In this document: positions 48,368-57,463 of the stretch, in pieces | How positions within the stretch are numbered: position 1 is the stretch's first letter | Layout of the letters: every line of letters begins with the position of its first letter | From: Ureibacillus thermophilus | GTDB taxonomy: Bacteria > Bacillota > Bacilli > Bacillales_A > Planococcaceae | Assembly: GCF_004331915.1 (NCBI RefSeq) | Contig: NZ_CP036528.1 | Span: 2,710,273-2,774,272, forward strand | Reading direction: 5' to 3' | Length of the DNA stretch: 64,000 bases | Made by a program: the position numbers and the translations under genes | Notes under the pieces: model-generated | The model's input: only the letters and a program-made list of their open reading frames with translations | What the model was told of the DNA's origin: nothing | Databases searched by the model: none

Positions 48368-49159
48368 TTATGAAATTTTTTCTAGCAGCTGCAAAAATTC
48401 CGTTAAAGAAGTTACTTCATAAGTAGGCACGATATCCGGATTTTTTGGTTTATTTTCTCGATTAATCCAAACATTTCGCATGCCTACCCGTGATGAACCT
48501 AAAATATCCGTATTCAAATTATCGCCAACCATAATGCCTTCATCAGCCGTGATGCCGGCTTTTTTCATCATATATTCAAAAAGAGAAGGATCCGGTTTTC
48601 CTTTTCCAAAATCTCCTGAAATAATCACATGGTCAAAATATGGACGAATTTCCGGCGTCATCTCTAATTTCAAATTTTGCAAGCTTGGCGCACCATTTGT
48701 CAGAAGCACTAATTGGTACCTACCTTTCAATGCATCAAGCACTTTATACGTATCTTCATAAACAAATGGATATTTTTTCCGTTCTTCCACGAAACGTTCG
48801 CCCAGTTCGGCACCTAAAGCTTCATCATCAATGCCCAATGTTTTTAATCCCTTTGTCCACGCATCTTTTCGATATGTAGGCACGATTTTTTTCATTTTTT
48901 GAAAGGATTCTGTTGGGTCATCAAAAGTTCCCCATAAACCTTCAAACGGGTTGATGCCGATTAATACGGTGTAATCATAAGTTTCATAAGATTCATACAA
49001 TTTTCGTGCTTCTTGTCGAACTGCTTCCTCCAATTGTACAGGATCGAGTTCATATTTTGTTGCTGCATACTCGCAAGTTTTTTCAAAAGCGGTTTTTATG
49101 CTTTTTTTATCCCAAAGCAACGTGTCATCTAAATCAAATACGATTGTAGTAATTGCCAT
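48368..49159 (-). CDS. HAD-superfamily hydrolase (YjjG/YsaA-like)
   Basis: This 263-residue HAD phosphatase has motif [11 protein letters not shown], motif [11 protein letters not shown] and motifs [19 protein letters not shown] and [13 protein letters not shown]. The cap domain is all-helical. It resembles nucleotide or sugar phosphatases of the YjjG type, but the substrate is not known. The ATG at 49159 follows GGGGAAG. Confidence 0.87.
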   Translation of the reverse strand: MAITTIVFDLDDTLLWDKKSIKTAFEKTCEYAATKYELDPVQLEEAVRQEARKLYESYETYDYTVLIGINPFEGLWGTFDDPTESFQKMKKIVPTYRKDAWTKGLKTLGIDDEALGAELGERFVEERKKYPFVYEDTYKVLDALKGRYQLVLLTNGAPSLQNLKLEMTPEIRPYFDHVIISGDFGKGKPDPSLFEYMMKKAGITADEGIMVGDNLNTDILGSSRVGMRNVWINRENKPKNPDIVPTYEVTSLTEFLQLLEKIS

Positions 49160-49271
49160 TTCCAACTTCCCCTATTAGTTTTTTGTCACATTTTCTATTC
49201 TAACAATCAAATGAAACTTTATAAAGACTCATTCGTATGAATTGTAAATATAATTGAAAGGAGTTCCACCT

Positions 49272-49883
49272 ATGCTAAAAAAATTTGCATCCGATGCCCT
49301 TGGTTTATCTGATATAGGAAAAGTGATCGAGCCACAGGATTATGATAAAACCGATTCGGATGATTATGTACTGCATGAAATCGGAGAAAAAATTTATTTT
49401 CTCATCAAAACAAGAGCCGATGAATATTGCTTTACAAATTTGGCGTTAATTCATGTGGACGGCGATTTGGCTGTCAGCAAAAAACGCACGTTAAAAAGAT
49501 ACGAATACAAATGGAACCCAATCAGCAACGTTTCTTTGGAAACAGCAGGAACGATCGATTTGGATGTGGAGATCAAATTTACAATCGGGAATACACCATT
49601 CAGCATCGATATCAATAAAAACGAATTGGACAAAGTGAAAGATTTGTACAAAGCGCTCGTTGAAATGGAACGCATCATGAAATCCAATGAAAAGTATATG
49701 AAATTTGCCCAAGACAGCTTGGAATATGCGCAAAAAAGCATTTCAAACGGCATGTCGCAAACTTCACCGGCTGAATCCTTCAAAGCCATTGCCCAATTTA
49801 CAAATGAATGGTTAAAGGATATGAACAATCAATACGCTTATGACGACTATGGCAGCGTGTTTGAATTGTTCATCAATAATTGA
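49272..49883 (+). CDS. PH-domain protein (YvbH-like)
   Basis: This 203-residue cytoplasmic protein has an N-terminal bacterial pleckstrin-homology-type domain (ALIHVDGDLAVSKKRTLKRY, then YEYKWNPISNVSLETAG) and a helical C-terminal half. It resembles YvbH of B. subtilis, of unknown function. The ATG at 49272 follows GAAAGGAGT; an ATG six codons upstream has no site. Confidence 0.75.
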   Translation: MLKKFASDALGLSDIGKVIEPQDYDKTDSDDYVLHEIGEKIYFLIKTRADEYCFTNLALIHVDGDLAVSKKRTLKRYEYKWNPISNVSLETAGTIDLDVEIKFTIGNTPFSIDINKNELDKVKDLYKALVEMERIMKSNEKYMKFAQDSLEYAQKSISNGMSQTSPAESFKAIAQFTNEWLKDMNNQYAYDDYGSVFELFINN

Positions 49884-49889
49884 TTCATG

Positions 49890-49941
49890 GAAAACGGCAA
49901 TAATGCCCTCGAGTTCTTTTCGTGGGCGTTATTAATAAATA
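49890..49941 (+). terminator. Hairpin between the PH-domain and RDD genes
   Basis: AATAATGCCC pairs with GGGCGTTATT across a loop of about 16 bases. It has no strong T run, so termination is only possible. Confidence 0.4.
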
Positions 49942-49953
49942 ATGAGGGGTGAC

Positions 49954-50349
49954 ATGATGAAAGAATTGACAAAAAAACGGTTAAAAGCTTGCGCCATCGA
50001 TTTAGCGATATCTACCGCTCTTACCTTTGGCATTGAATATTTGTTGCGAAAAAAGGTGAAAAGCGAATTTGTACATAATGTGGTGACACCGACTGCCGTA
50101 TTTTGGGGATTGGAATACGCCCAATTCAAAAATAGCGGCCAGACGATCGGCTATAAAATGATGGGGTTGAAGCTTGAAAGAGAAGACGGTTCAAAACCGA
50201 CATGCAAACAAATTCTAAAACGCAGCGCTTATCGCGATACCCTTGGTCTTTTTTCCTACTTGAACAACCGGGAAGCTTATGAAGGGGAAGACGGCTCGAG
50301 ACTTGCCCAAGACCGTTTTGCCGGAACAGTTGTAAAGGAAATAGAGTGA
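49954..50349 (+). CDS. RDD-family membrane protein
   Basis: This 131-residue protein has an N-terminal hydrophobic segment, the RDD-type Arg and the loop GQTIGYKMMGLKLEREDG. The C-terminus (LAQDRFAGTVVKEIE) is like that of RDD domains, a family of uncertain function linked to ion exchange. The ATG at 49954 lies after GAGGGGTG. It lies 70 bases past the PH-domain gene. Confidence 0.75.
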   Translation: MMKELTKKRLKACAIDLAISTALTFGIEYLLRKKVKSEFVHNVVTPTAVFWGLEYAQFKNSGQTIGYKMMGLKLEREDGSKPTCKQILKRSAYRDTLGLFSYLNNREAYEGEDGSRLAQDRFAGTVVKEIE

Positions 50350-50391
50350 TTTCCTCATCAAGATTCTTTTTCCCGCACTAACAAAGAAAAA

Positions 50392-50422
50392 GGGCTGGCT
50401 AATTTCTGCCAGCCATTTTATT
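50392..50422 (+). terminator. Terminator of the RDD gene
   Basis: GGCTGGC pairs with GCCAGCC across an 8-base loop and is followed by ATTTTATTA. Confidence 0.75.
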
Positions 50423-50451
50423 ATCGTGAAAAGCGAATACTTTGAAGATTG

Positions 50452-50640
50452 ATATTCACCAAAATGTTGACTATTATCGCCGGATTCGGAATTTGTATCA
50501 CCAAAATTGTGAACATATTCGCCAATCGTGAAATTTCATCCCTTGATTATAGCGATAATCGCCAGTAGTAGGCAGTTAATCGCCAATTCCTATTGCATTA
50601 TCGCCAAAAGGCTTAACTTAATCGCCAAACTGTTATTTTT
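50452..50640. repeat. 21-bp degenerate repeat array 2 (TAATCGCCA units)
   Basis: About nine units of 21 bases run from 50452 to the hemZ stop region. They include TTATCGCCG, GTATCACCA, TATTCGCCA, TAATCGCCA, TAATCGCCA, TTATCGCCA and TAATCGCCA, each followed by 12 variable bases. The core is the complement of array 1. It fills the space between convergent RDD and hemZ genes. Confidence 0.85.
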
Positions 50641-52147
50641 TCAATTCCACCCCATACAACTGATCCAACATCTCAATTTTTTTCTCGATAGCCCCTTCAA
50701 AAGAAGCAATATATTGGAAAGGTTCTTTTGGATTGTAGTATTGGGTAATTGCTCCGGTTTCCGGATTAACGAATTTGGAAGCGGCGCCGCATCCGATTCC
50801 TATGATCGTCTGCACTTCTTCCATTATCACGATATTGTAGATGCTTTCGTCACCAGGCTTTGAATACCCCACATTTTCCAAATTCCCTAAAATATTTTTT
50901 TGGCGGTACAAATAATACGGATGGTAGCCATTCTCGCGAGTCCACTCCTGAGCCATCTCCATCATCCGTGACACTGTTGCCCGATCAGCCACCTTATACT
51001 TTTCCTTATTTCTTGTCATTTCCGATGCCCGTTTGAAAGACAGTGTATGCACCGTCAATGATTCCGGCATTATTTTTTCCGTCTCATCCAACGAATGCTG
51101 GAATTCTTCAATTCCTTCATTCGGCAACCCGATAATTAAATCCATATTGATATTGTTCATGCCTGAATTCCGGGCCAGCCAAAACTTATCAATGGTCTCC
51201 TGCACAGAATGATGGCGGCCAATTGCTTTCAATGTTTCATCCGTATAACTTTGCGGATTCACAGAAATGCGGTCAATTCCCCATTTTTTCAGCACTTCGA
51301 GTTTCTCCAACGTAATCGTATCTGGACGGCCGGCTTCCACCGTTATTTCCCGGATGTTTTCCGGATTCGGGAAGGATTCATACATCGTTTGATAAAGGGC
51401 ATCCATCTCCTCTGCTTCAATGGATGTCGGTGTACCTCCCCCCCAATAAACCGAAGTCACTTTCATATTATTTTCCTTCAGCCATTTTCCAATTTCCCTC
51501 ATCTCAATATGCAATGCATCAAGGAAAGTTGCCACCCTACCCGTTTTTCGGTTCGGCGCGATGGCATAAGCAGGGAACGTGCAGTAAGCGCATTTTGTTG
51601 GGCAGAAAGGAACTCCGATATAGATGGACACTTCATTCCCAATTTCATCTAAATCAGGAATGGTGGCAAGTTGCCTCTCTACAATTGATTCCAATAAAGA
51701 AATTTTCTCATCGGATACGCGGAAATCTTTTTTCAAAACTGCACGTATTTCATCGCGGGATAGCCCCTCTTTTCTGAATTTATGATAAAGCTTTGTGGGA
51801 CGGATGCCGGTTAAAATGCCCCATTGCTGCTTGATGCCTGTATATTGTTCCAATACGTCCAACAGTACATGGGACAATGCCCGCTTCATGCGTATATTTT
51901 GCTCCCGTTCCGTTCCATCAGTGTCGTATTCTTTTGAATAAGTGCAGACATAAGTTTTTCCGTCCACTTCTAATTGGCATGCAGTGGAATAGACGTTGTT
52001 TTCTATTTTATATTGAAAATGAACAGATAAATCAGGATTATCTATCGATTCACATAGTTTACTATCTTCAAAAAATAAATTGGCGATATGGGTTAAAACC
52101 TGAATCCAATCTTCTTTGAAACGTTCGTGAACTAAAATTTTTTTCAT
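50633..52147 (-). CDS. hemZ: Oxygen-independent coproporphyrinogen oxidase-like protein HemZ
   Basis: HemZ is a radical SAM enzyme of the coproporphyrinogen dehydrogenase group, 504 residues. The iron-sulfur motif CPTKCAYC gives Cys182, Cys186 and Cys189. The core also has YWGGGTPTSIEAEEM, ITVEAGRPDTITLEKL and NMDLIIGLPNEG. In B. subtilis hemZ has a role in anaerobic haem synthesis. The N-terminal 110 residues are specific to HemZ. Its 3' end runs into a 21-bp repeat array. Confidence 0.94.
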   Translation of the reverse strand: MKKILVHERFKEDWIQVLTHIANLFFEDSKLCESIDNPDLSVHFQYKIENNVYSTACQLEVDGKTYVCTYSKEYDTDGTEREQNIRMKRALSHVLLDVLEQYTGIKQQWGILTGIRPTKLYHKFRKEGLSRDEIRAVLKKDFRVSDEKISLLESIVERQLATIPDLDEIGNEVSIYIGVPFCPTKCAYCTFPAYAIAPNRKTGRVATFLDALHIEMREIGKWLKENNMKVTSVYWGGGTPTSIEAEEMDALYQTMYESFPNPENIREITVEAGRPDTITLEKLEVLKKWGIDRISVNPQSYTDETLKAIGRHHSVQETIDKFWLARNSGMNNINMDLIIGLPNEGIEEFQHSLDETEKIMPESLTVHTLSFKRASEMTRNKEKYKVADRATVSRMMEMAQEWTRENGYHPYYLYRQKNILGNLENVGYSKPGDESIYNIVIMEEVQTIIGIGCGAASKFVNPETGAITQYYNPKEPFQYIASFEGAIEKKIEMLDQLYGVELKK

Positions 52148-52214
52148 TCATACCTCTTCCTTTGATCTGTCTTTCAACTGAACTTTATTTTAACAAGCAT
52201 ACACGGATTAATCC

Positions 52215-52248
52215 AATAAAAAAAGACCACACCTTTTCGTGCGGTCAA
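52215..52248 (-). terminator. yheB-yheA terminator
   Basis: On the minus strand GACCGCAC pairs with GTGTGGTC across a 6-base loop and is followed by seven T. Confidence 0.85.
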
Positions 52249-52260
52249 ATGGACATGCTC

Positions 52261-52605
52261 TTAGAGTCCTTCATAAATAGATTGAATCGGTCTAATCAAT
52301 GAACGATTCAAATCGTCAATCAAGCGGCTTAATGCCATTTCTGCATCAAACAACGCTTTAATTTTCAGATTTTGTTCTGCTAGTTGAAGAACTTTTTGGA
52401 AGTAGAAGTATTCCTCTTCCTGCAATTCTTCCCCTTGCATCTGCATTTGCTGCAATTTCAATTGTGCATTGCGGAATTGTGTGAAAATCGTTCTTGCTTC
52501 ATCATCATTGCGAACGACTTCAACCGCTCCTTTTAACTGTTGAAATTCTTCCGTTTGGCTAATGGAAGCTTCTACCTGTTGGATGGTTTCCATAAAATTG
52601 CTCAT
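52261..52605 (-). CDS. yheA: YheA/YlbF-family protein
   Basis: This 114-residue helical protein is of the YlbF/YmcA/YheA family (DUF964). It has the family pattern SISQTEEFQQLKGAVEVVRN and FRNAQLKLQQMQMQGEEL. Relatives form the RicAFT complex with RNase Y, but YheA itself is uncharacterised. I take the ATG at 52605, after AGGAATG. It is paired with yheB, as in B. subtilis. Confidence 0.88.
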   Translation of the reverse strand: MSNFMETIQQVEASISQTEEFQQLKGAVEVVRNDDEARTIFTQFRNAQLKLQQMQMQGEELQEEEYFYFQKVLQLAEQNLKIKALFDAEMALSRLIDDLNRSLIRPIQSIYEGL

Positions 52606-52624
52606 TTTATCATTCCTATTCATA

Positions 52625-53767
52625 TTAGTTTAACAATTGTACAATCAAGCCTTGTACGATACCAATCAATCCACCTAAAAACCCGCCTAAAAAAGTAATC
52701 ATCATTAATTCTCGGCTGGCAATACCCACGACTATCTCTTCCAACTTTTCAATTGGGAAAGAATTCACTTGCTCGCGAACGACTTCTTTTATATCTAAAC
52801 GTCTCAGTACATCTTCCAGATGAATTTCAGCAATTTCCAAAGCTTTATCCACAACTTTAGGCATTATCTCATACTTTACCCAATCGTGTCCATTTGGAAA
52901 GTAGTAGTGGATTGTTTTATTTAACCGATCTTCAATGGCTAATTCCTTTTTCGCGTAGGATTGGATATTCATTAGTATTGGTTCTAATTGTATATCATTT
53001 AAGTATGTCATGATAGGGCGTTTTTTAATTTTTTCCCATTCCTCATTTAGAATATTCACGATTGAATTTTTTGTTTCTGATGAACGGAGAATGCGGACAA
53101 GCTCATGTTGAATTTTGGCAACAATAGATGAAGAATCGCTTAAAAACATTTGAAAAATGCCGCCGAGCGTTCCTTTGGAAGCAAGAAAATCATCCAACAG
53201 ATTTTTAATGGTGATTTCTCCTTTGGAAGATAAAATATAATCTTCCCCTTTAAGAAGCAAAGTGTCCACTAATTGAGGAACTTTTTGATCGACTGACTTC
53301 ATAATCTCTTCCGGTACGACTTCTTCAATTGGTTTCGTGGTCAGCTCTTGTTTAAAATGAAGAAATTGCTTTTCAATAAAATCATCCACTCGTCCTTCGA
53401 CTTTTTCAGGTACATTTTTGAATCCGGCAAGCCCCAGCCATTCTTTCAATGTTCGGTTATTTAAAAAAATGATTTCTTCGACTTTTGTTTGTGCAAACTG
53501 CAAAATGACAAAACGAATTTCGGGTGAGAATAATTTATTTTTGATGACATCCGGCGTAAGTAGGTAATCATTGACGGTAACTCCAATTTGTCTTGCCAAT
53601 TCCCCACGCCGTTTTGGAATTAATCCCGGCGTAAAAGGAAGACGCCATTTTCCAATATACTTTGCTTGATACGGTCTAAAAATCATTTTAATGGCGAGGA
53701 AGTTTGTTGCACTGCCGATGATTGCTCCGATAATTGCCATAAAGAGTATTACGAATGCTGTCTTCAT
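52625..53767 (-). CDS. yheB: DUF445-family membrane protein YheB
   Basis: This 380-residue protein has one N-terminal and one C-terminal membrane segment with a long helical part between, the DUF445 layout. The N-terminal pattern IGAIIGSATNFLAIKMIFRP and C-terminal FLGGFLGGLIGIVQGL are typical. Its function is unknown; relatives are spore-associated or linked to the envelope. It starts after AAGAGGATTTAC. Confidence 0.87.
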   Translation of the reverse strand: MKTAFVILFMAIIGAIIGSATNFLAIKMIFRPYQAKYIGKWRLPFTPGLIPKRRGELARQIGVTVNDYLLTPDVIKNKLFSPEIRFVILQFAQTKVEEIIFLNNRTLKEWLGLAGFKNVPEKVEGRVDDFIEKQFLHFKQELTTKPIEEVVPEEIMKSVDQKVPQLVDTLLLKGEDYILSSKGEITIKNLLDDFLASKGTLGGIFQMFLSDSSSIVAKIQHELVRILRSSETKNSIVNILNEEWEKIKKRPIMTYLNDIQLEPILMNIQSYAKKELAIEDRLNKTIHYYFPNGHDWVKYEIMPKVVDKALEIAEIHLEDVLRRLDIKEVVREQVNSFPIEKLEEIVVGIASRELMMITFLGGFLGGLIGIVQGLIVQLLN

Positions 53768-54018
53768 GTAAATCCTCTTTTCTAAAAACTATGATTTTCC
53801 ATTATATCAAAAGGTTCTTTAGGAAAAAAATAATTGTACCTCTTTCAGTACGATTTTACTTTATAAATTGTTTCATTTCGCGGGATTTAAATTTTTAAAG
53901 AAAATTGCATACTATATAATGTAGAATGACTCACAATCTTCTGAAAATTTCAGAGACGATAATTTGTATTTTTACAAAAAATGCGTTATTATTATCTCAT
54001 TGAAATAAATTTTTTTAT

Positions 54019-54065
54019 AGGAGGTGTACTCCTCTATTCACCCCTCATTCGGGCGTGGTATGAGG
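54019..54065 (+). promoter_or_regulatory. Structured leader at the CNNM-type gene
   Basis: AGGAG pairs with CTCCT (54019-54034), and CCTCAT (54043-54048) pairs with ATGAGG (54060-54065), which contains the presumed Shine-Dalgarno GAGG. The GAGGTG at 54021 can alternatively pair with the CACCCCTC at about 54040. The first and second structures may therefore be exclusive. The rest of the gap from 53768 holds a TATAAT box near 53930 but no clear -35. Confidence 0.45.
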
Positions 54066-54072
54066 AAAGTAT

Positions 54073-55422
54073 TTGGACGGAGACATAGTAGGGCTGACCA
54101 TTAAGTTAGCAATTTTTGTCTTATTAATTTTACTTTCAGGATTTTTCGTTGCGAGCGAGTTCGCAATAGTGAAAGTACGTGCAACGCGTATTGATCAACT
54201 TGTAGAAGAAGGAAACAAAAAAGCAATTAAGGCTAAAAAGGTAATTGATAACCTTGACGAGTATTTATCTGCTTGTCAATTAGGTATTACCATTACTTCA
54301 TTAGGTTTAGGTTGGTTAGGGGAACCTACCGTACAAATTTTATTGAGTCCAATATTTAATTGGATTGGCATAACAGGACCTATATCTGAAGTTCTTTCAT
54401 TTATTATTGCATTCAGTATAGTAACGTATATCCATGTTGTGGCAGGTGAATTAGCGCCTAAAACGTTAGCGATTACAAAAGCTGAATGGGTAACACTGAA
54501 TCTTTCAGGAGCGCTGTATACATTTTATAAGGTAATGTATCCTTTCATTCACCTTTTAAATACGTCTGCTCGCGGCTTGGCAAGAATTTTCGGTGTAAAA
54601 TCATTTAACGAAACCGATACAGCCCATACGGAGGAAGAGCTTCGTATGATCATGGCAGACAGCTTTAAAAGCGGTGAAATTAAATATTCAGAATTCGAAT
54701 ACGTAAACAGTATCTTTGAATTTTCTGATCGCACGGCGAAAGAAATTATGGTGCCGCGAACAGAAATTTCAGCGATTGATAAAGACGTAAAGTTAAAAGA
54801 TGTATTTGAAGTAATGGGTGTCGAACAATATACCCGTTATCCGGTCATTGATGGAGATAAAGACCATGTGCTTGGACTAGTTAACTTAAAACATCTATTA
54901 ACGGCGTATATACAAGATCCTAAAAATGCAGATAAACCGATTACAGAATATATGCAGCCGATCATTCGAGTAATTGAAACTGTTCCGATTAGCGACTTAT
55001 TATTGAAAATGCAGCATGACCGTATTCACATGGCGATTTTAATGGACGAATATGGGGGAACTTCCGGTTTAGTAACCATTGAAGACATCATCGAAGAAAT
55101 CGTCGGCGATATTCAAGACGAATTCGACGAAGATGAAATCCCTGAAGTTCAAGAAATCAGTGATGGTCATTATATTATAGATGCAAAAATGTTAATTGAA
55201 GATGTCAATGAATTGTTAAATATTCATATTAATGACGAAGATATCGATACAATCGGTGGTTGGTTCTGGACTCAACGCTACGATGCTGTTGAAGGTGACA
55301 GCTTTGTATATGAGGGATACGAATTCAAAATTAAAAAATTGGATGGTCATCACATTTTATACATTGAAGTCATCAAATTGCCAGAAGAACAAGAAACAAA
55401 TTTATACTCAATTGCCGAATAA
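54073..55422 (+). CDS. CNNM/CorC-family transporter-like protein (HlyC/CorC)
   Basis: This 449-residue protein has the layout DUF21 (four membrane segments, residues 1-190), two CBS domains (about 210-340: IMVPRTEISAIDKD and YTRYPVIDGDKD, then MDEYGGTSGLVTIEDI) and a CorC_HlyC end. Relatives such as YugS, YhdP and MpfA take part in magnesium or manganese efflux. The TTG at 54073 lies after GAGGAAAG. Its leader has RNA structure that may hide the ribosome site. Confidence 0.9.
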   Translation: MDGDIVGLTIKLAIFVLLILLSGFFVASEFAIVKVRATRIDQLVEEGNKKAIKAKKVIDNLDEYLSACQLGITITSLGLGWLGEPTVQILLSPIFNWIGITGPISEVLSFIIAFSIVTYIHVVAGELAPKTLAITKAEWVTLNLSGALYTFYKVMYPFIHLLNTSARGLARIFGVKSFNETDTAHTEEELRMIMADSFKSGEIKYSEFEYVNSIFEFSDRTAKEIMVPRTEISAIDKDVKLKDVFEVMGVEQYTRYPVIDGDKDHVLGLVNLKHLLTAYIQDPKNADKPITEYMQPIIRVIETVPISDLLLKMQHDRIHMAILMDEYGGTSGLVTIEDIIEEIVGDIQDEFDEDEIPEVQEISDGHYIIDAKMLIEDVNELLNIHINDEDIDTIGGWFWTQRYDAVEGDSFVYEGYEFKIKKLDGHHILYIEVIKLPEEQETNLYSIAE

Positions 55423-55436
55423 CATACTTTAAATAC

Positions 55437-55474
55437 CGAAACGACTTTCTTCTAGTTGGAAGAAAGTCGTTTCG
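55437..55474 (+). terminator. Hairpin after the CNNM-type gene
   Basis: CGAAACGACTTTCTTC pairs perfectly with GAAGAAAGTCGTTTCG. The following T run is broken (TCGTGTTTT), so it may be a terminator or a processing site. Confidence 0.6.
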
Positions 55475-55507
55475 TCGTGTTTTGGACTTTTGTAGGGAGG
55501 AAAAATT

Positions 55508-56380
55508 GTGGAACTATATACAAATTTACGAGCAGGGGAAAAAGGTGCCTGGCTCTCCATTGGAACATACATTTTTCTTAGCGCGGCAAAACTTATAATT
55601 GGATATATTGGAAATTCAGAAGCCCTAAGAGCGGATGGACTGAATAATTCAACGGATATCATTGCATCGATTGCCGTTTTAATTGGCCTGAAAATTTCCC
55701 AGCGCCCCCCGGATAAAAATCATCAATACGGTCATTTGCGTGCAGAAACGGTTGCATCCTTAATCGCATCTTTCATTATGATGGCAGTTGGTTTAGAAGT
55801 AATCTTTAATTCTATCATGAACATTTTTAACCCTGTTCGTGAAACACCATCCACTTTAACCATCTATGTTGCCCTAGGTTGCGCTTCTGTCATGTATGTA
55901 GTCTACCGTTACAATTTAGCGCTTGCCAAAAAAATTAAGAGTTCTGCACTTAAAGCTGCCGCCTTTGATAATCGTTCTGATGCCTTGGTGAGTGTTGGAA
56001 CAGCCATCGGGATTTTCGCAGCAATCATCGGTTTTTCAATCCTTGATACGATTACCGCCCTCATCATTGGAATTATAATTATAAAAACCGCTGTTGAAAT
56101 CTTTTGGGAATCTGTGCAAACTTTGACCGATGCCTTTGATACAGAAGATATTGAAACATTGTCTACCTTGATAAAAAATGTGGATGGAGTTATTAGTTTA
56201 GTGGATATCAAAGGAAGAACGCACGGAAATGCAACATTCATCGAAGTAACTGTTACGGTAAATCCTTACTTGAATGTATGGGAAAGCCACCACATTACAG
56301 AAAAAATTGAAGAAACAGTTAAAAAATTTGATATTAATTGTACAGTTCTTGTACATATTGAACCTCATGAGAAAAAATAG
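55508..56380 (+). CDS. Cation diffusion facilitator
   Basis: This is a CDF-family metal exporter of 290 residues with six membrane segments and a cytoplasmic C-terminal domain. The first metal-site motif ADGLNNSTDIIAS and the second, FDNRSDALVSVG, have the expected Asp/His-type residues. The metal (Zn, Mn or Fe) cannot be assigned. The GTG start follows GGGAGG. It lies after the CorC-type gene, so the pair may serve divalent-metal export. Confidence 0.9.
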   Translation: MELYTNLRAGEKGAWLSIGTYIFLSAAKLIIGYIGNSEALRADGLNNSTDIIASIAVLIGLKISQRPPDKNHQYGHLRAETVASLIASFIMMAVGLEVIFNSIMNIFNPVRETPSTLTIYVALGCASVMYVVYRYNLALAKKIKSSALKAAAFDNRSDALVSVGTAIGIFAAIIGFSILDTITALIIGIIIIKTAVEIFWESVQTLTDAFDTEDIETLSTLIKNVDGVISLVDIKGRTHGNATFIEVTVTVNPYLNVWESHHITEKIEETVKKFDINCTVLVHIEPHEKK

Positions 56381-56390
56381 AAGATGCAGT

Positions 56391-56435
56391 AGGTTGTTTA
56401 AAGCCGATACTTGCGGTTTTTAAACAACCTTTTTA
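56391..56435 (+). terminator. CDF gene terminator
   Basis: AGGTTGTTTAAA pairs perfectly with TTTAAACAACCT, with CCG/CGG inside the loop, and is followed by five T. Confidence 0.9.
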
Positions 56436-56469
56436 TATCCTTTTGTATAAATATAAACTTTTTTGGGGG

Positions 56470-56738
56470 AGGTTACTCCTTCATTTAGTATGGATACAAC
56501 CAAGTTTGGAGCGTTTGCTTCCTCATTTCGTGCGTTTATTACTCCATTTCGTGCGGATACTGCCTCGTTTCGTGCGGTTGCTCCTCTCTTTTGTGCGGAT
56601 GCATCCTCATTTCGTGCGTTTATTACTCCATTTCGTTCGTGCGTTTACCTCCCCATTTGGTGCGGATACTGCTCCCTTTCGTGCGTTTACCTCCCCATTT
56701 CGTGCGGATACTGCCCCCTTTCGTGCGTTTACCCCCAT
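56470..56738. repeat. 21-bp degenerate repeat array 3 (CATTTCGTGCG units)
   Basis: At least ten near-identical units of 21 bases follow each other; examples begin CATTTCGTGCGTTTATTACT, CATTTCGTGCGGATACTGCC and CCTTTCGTGCGTTTACCTCC. One unit is 25 bases because of a 4-base duplication (TCGTTCGTGCG). Two weaker copies lie at the left. The array fills the gap between the CDF gene and the convergent response regulator. Confidence 0.9.
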
Positions 56739-56744
56739 TGTTTA

Positions 56745-56792
56745 CAAAAAAAGAACAAAACTAGAAACCAAATCGTTCCTAATTTTGCTCTT
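56745..56792 (-). terminator. Terminator of the yhcYZ-like operon
   Basis: On the minus strand AGAGCAAAATTAGGAA pairs with TTCTAGTTTTGTTCT and is followed by seven T. Confidence 0.85.
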
Positions 56793-56803
56793 TTTTCACT
56801 AAA

Positions 56804-57451
56804 CTACTTCCCGCTTCCTTCAGTCAATCCATGTTTAACGGCATACAAGGCGGCTTGCGTCCGATCTTGCACTTCAAGCTTTGTGAAAATATTGGAAATA
56901 TGGGTTTTTACCGTCTTTTCGGTCACATAAAGGGATGCGGCAATTTCCCGATTGCTTTTTCCTTTTGTCAATTCTGCCAGCACCTCTTTCTCCCTGGGCG
57001 TTAACGGGTTTTTAATATGGGGCAAATTTTCTTCCTCTTTCAACGTTTCTTCGAGCTTTGTCGTCGCCGCCGGATGCATAATGCTTTCACCGCGCATTAC
57101 TTGCCGAATGGAATTCACTAAATCGTCCGGTTCGATATCTTTCAATTGATAGCCAGCCGCCCCTGCTTCAATGGCTGGAAGGACATGGTCTTTATCGGAG
57201 AAGCTTGTCAGCATTAATACTTGCACTTTGGGCCACTGCGCTTTGATTTTTTTCGTTGCCTCAATTCCATCCATCTCCGGCATCACTAAATCCATTAAAA
57301 CAATATCCGGTAATAGTTGTTCCACTAATTGAACGGCTTCCATCCCGTTTTTTGCTTCCCCAACAACTTCAATATCCTTTTGGGTTTTTAAGAAAAACTG
57401 CAATCCCCTGCGAACGACATGATGATCATCCGCAATTAATACTCGAATCAT
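56804..57451 (-). CDS. NarL-family response regulator (YhcZ/AirR-like)
   Basis: This 215-residue regulator has a receiver (LIADDHHVVRRGLQFFLKTQ, phospho-acceptor Asp in IVLMDLVMPEMDG) and a LuxR-type HTH (LTPREKEVLAELTKGKSNRE). It follows its kinase by 12 bases. The pair resembles YhcYZ of Bacillus and AirSR of Staphylococcus. Confidence 0.92.
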   Translation of the reverse strand: MIRVLIADDHHVVRRGLQFFLKTQKDIEVVGEAKNGMEAVQLVEQLLPDIVLMDLVMPEMDGIEATKKIKAQWPKVQVLMLTSFSDKDHVLPAIEAGAAGYQLKDIEPDDLVNSIRQVMRGESIMHPAATTKLEETLKEEENLPHIKNPLTPREKEVLAELTKGKSNREIAASLYVTEKTVKTHISNIFTKLEVQDRTQAALYAVKHGLTEGSGK

Positions 57452-57463
57452 CTACTTCCCTCC

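Noticed and set aside
50452-50640. CRISPR array
   Set aside because: The units are 21 bases with only the first nine conserved. There is no repeat-spacer pattern of the CRISPR type and no cas gene in the window.
56443-56930. Two long overlapping open frames across array 3 encoding repeats such as HFVRLLL
   Set aside because: The openness in two frames follows from the 21-base (seven-codon) period. There is no ribosome site, and the frames run into the terminator and the antisense of the response regulator gene.
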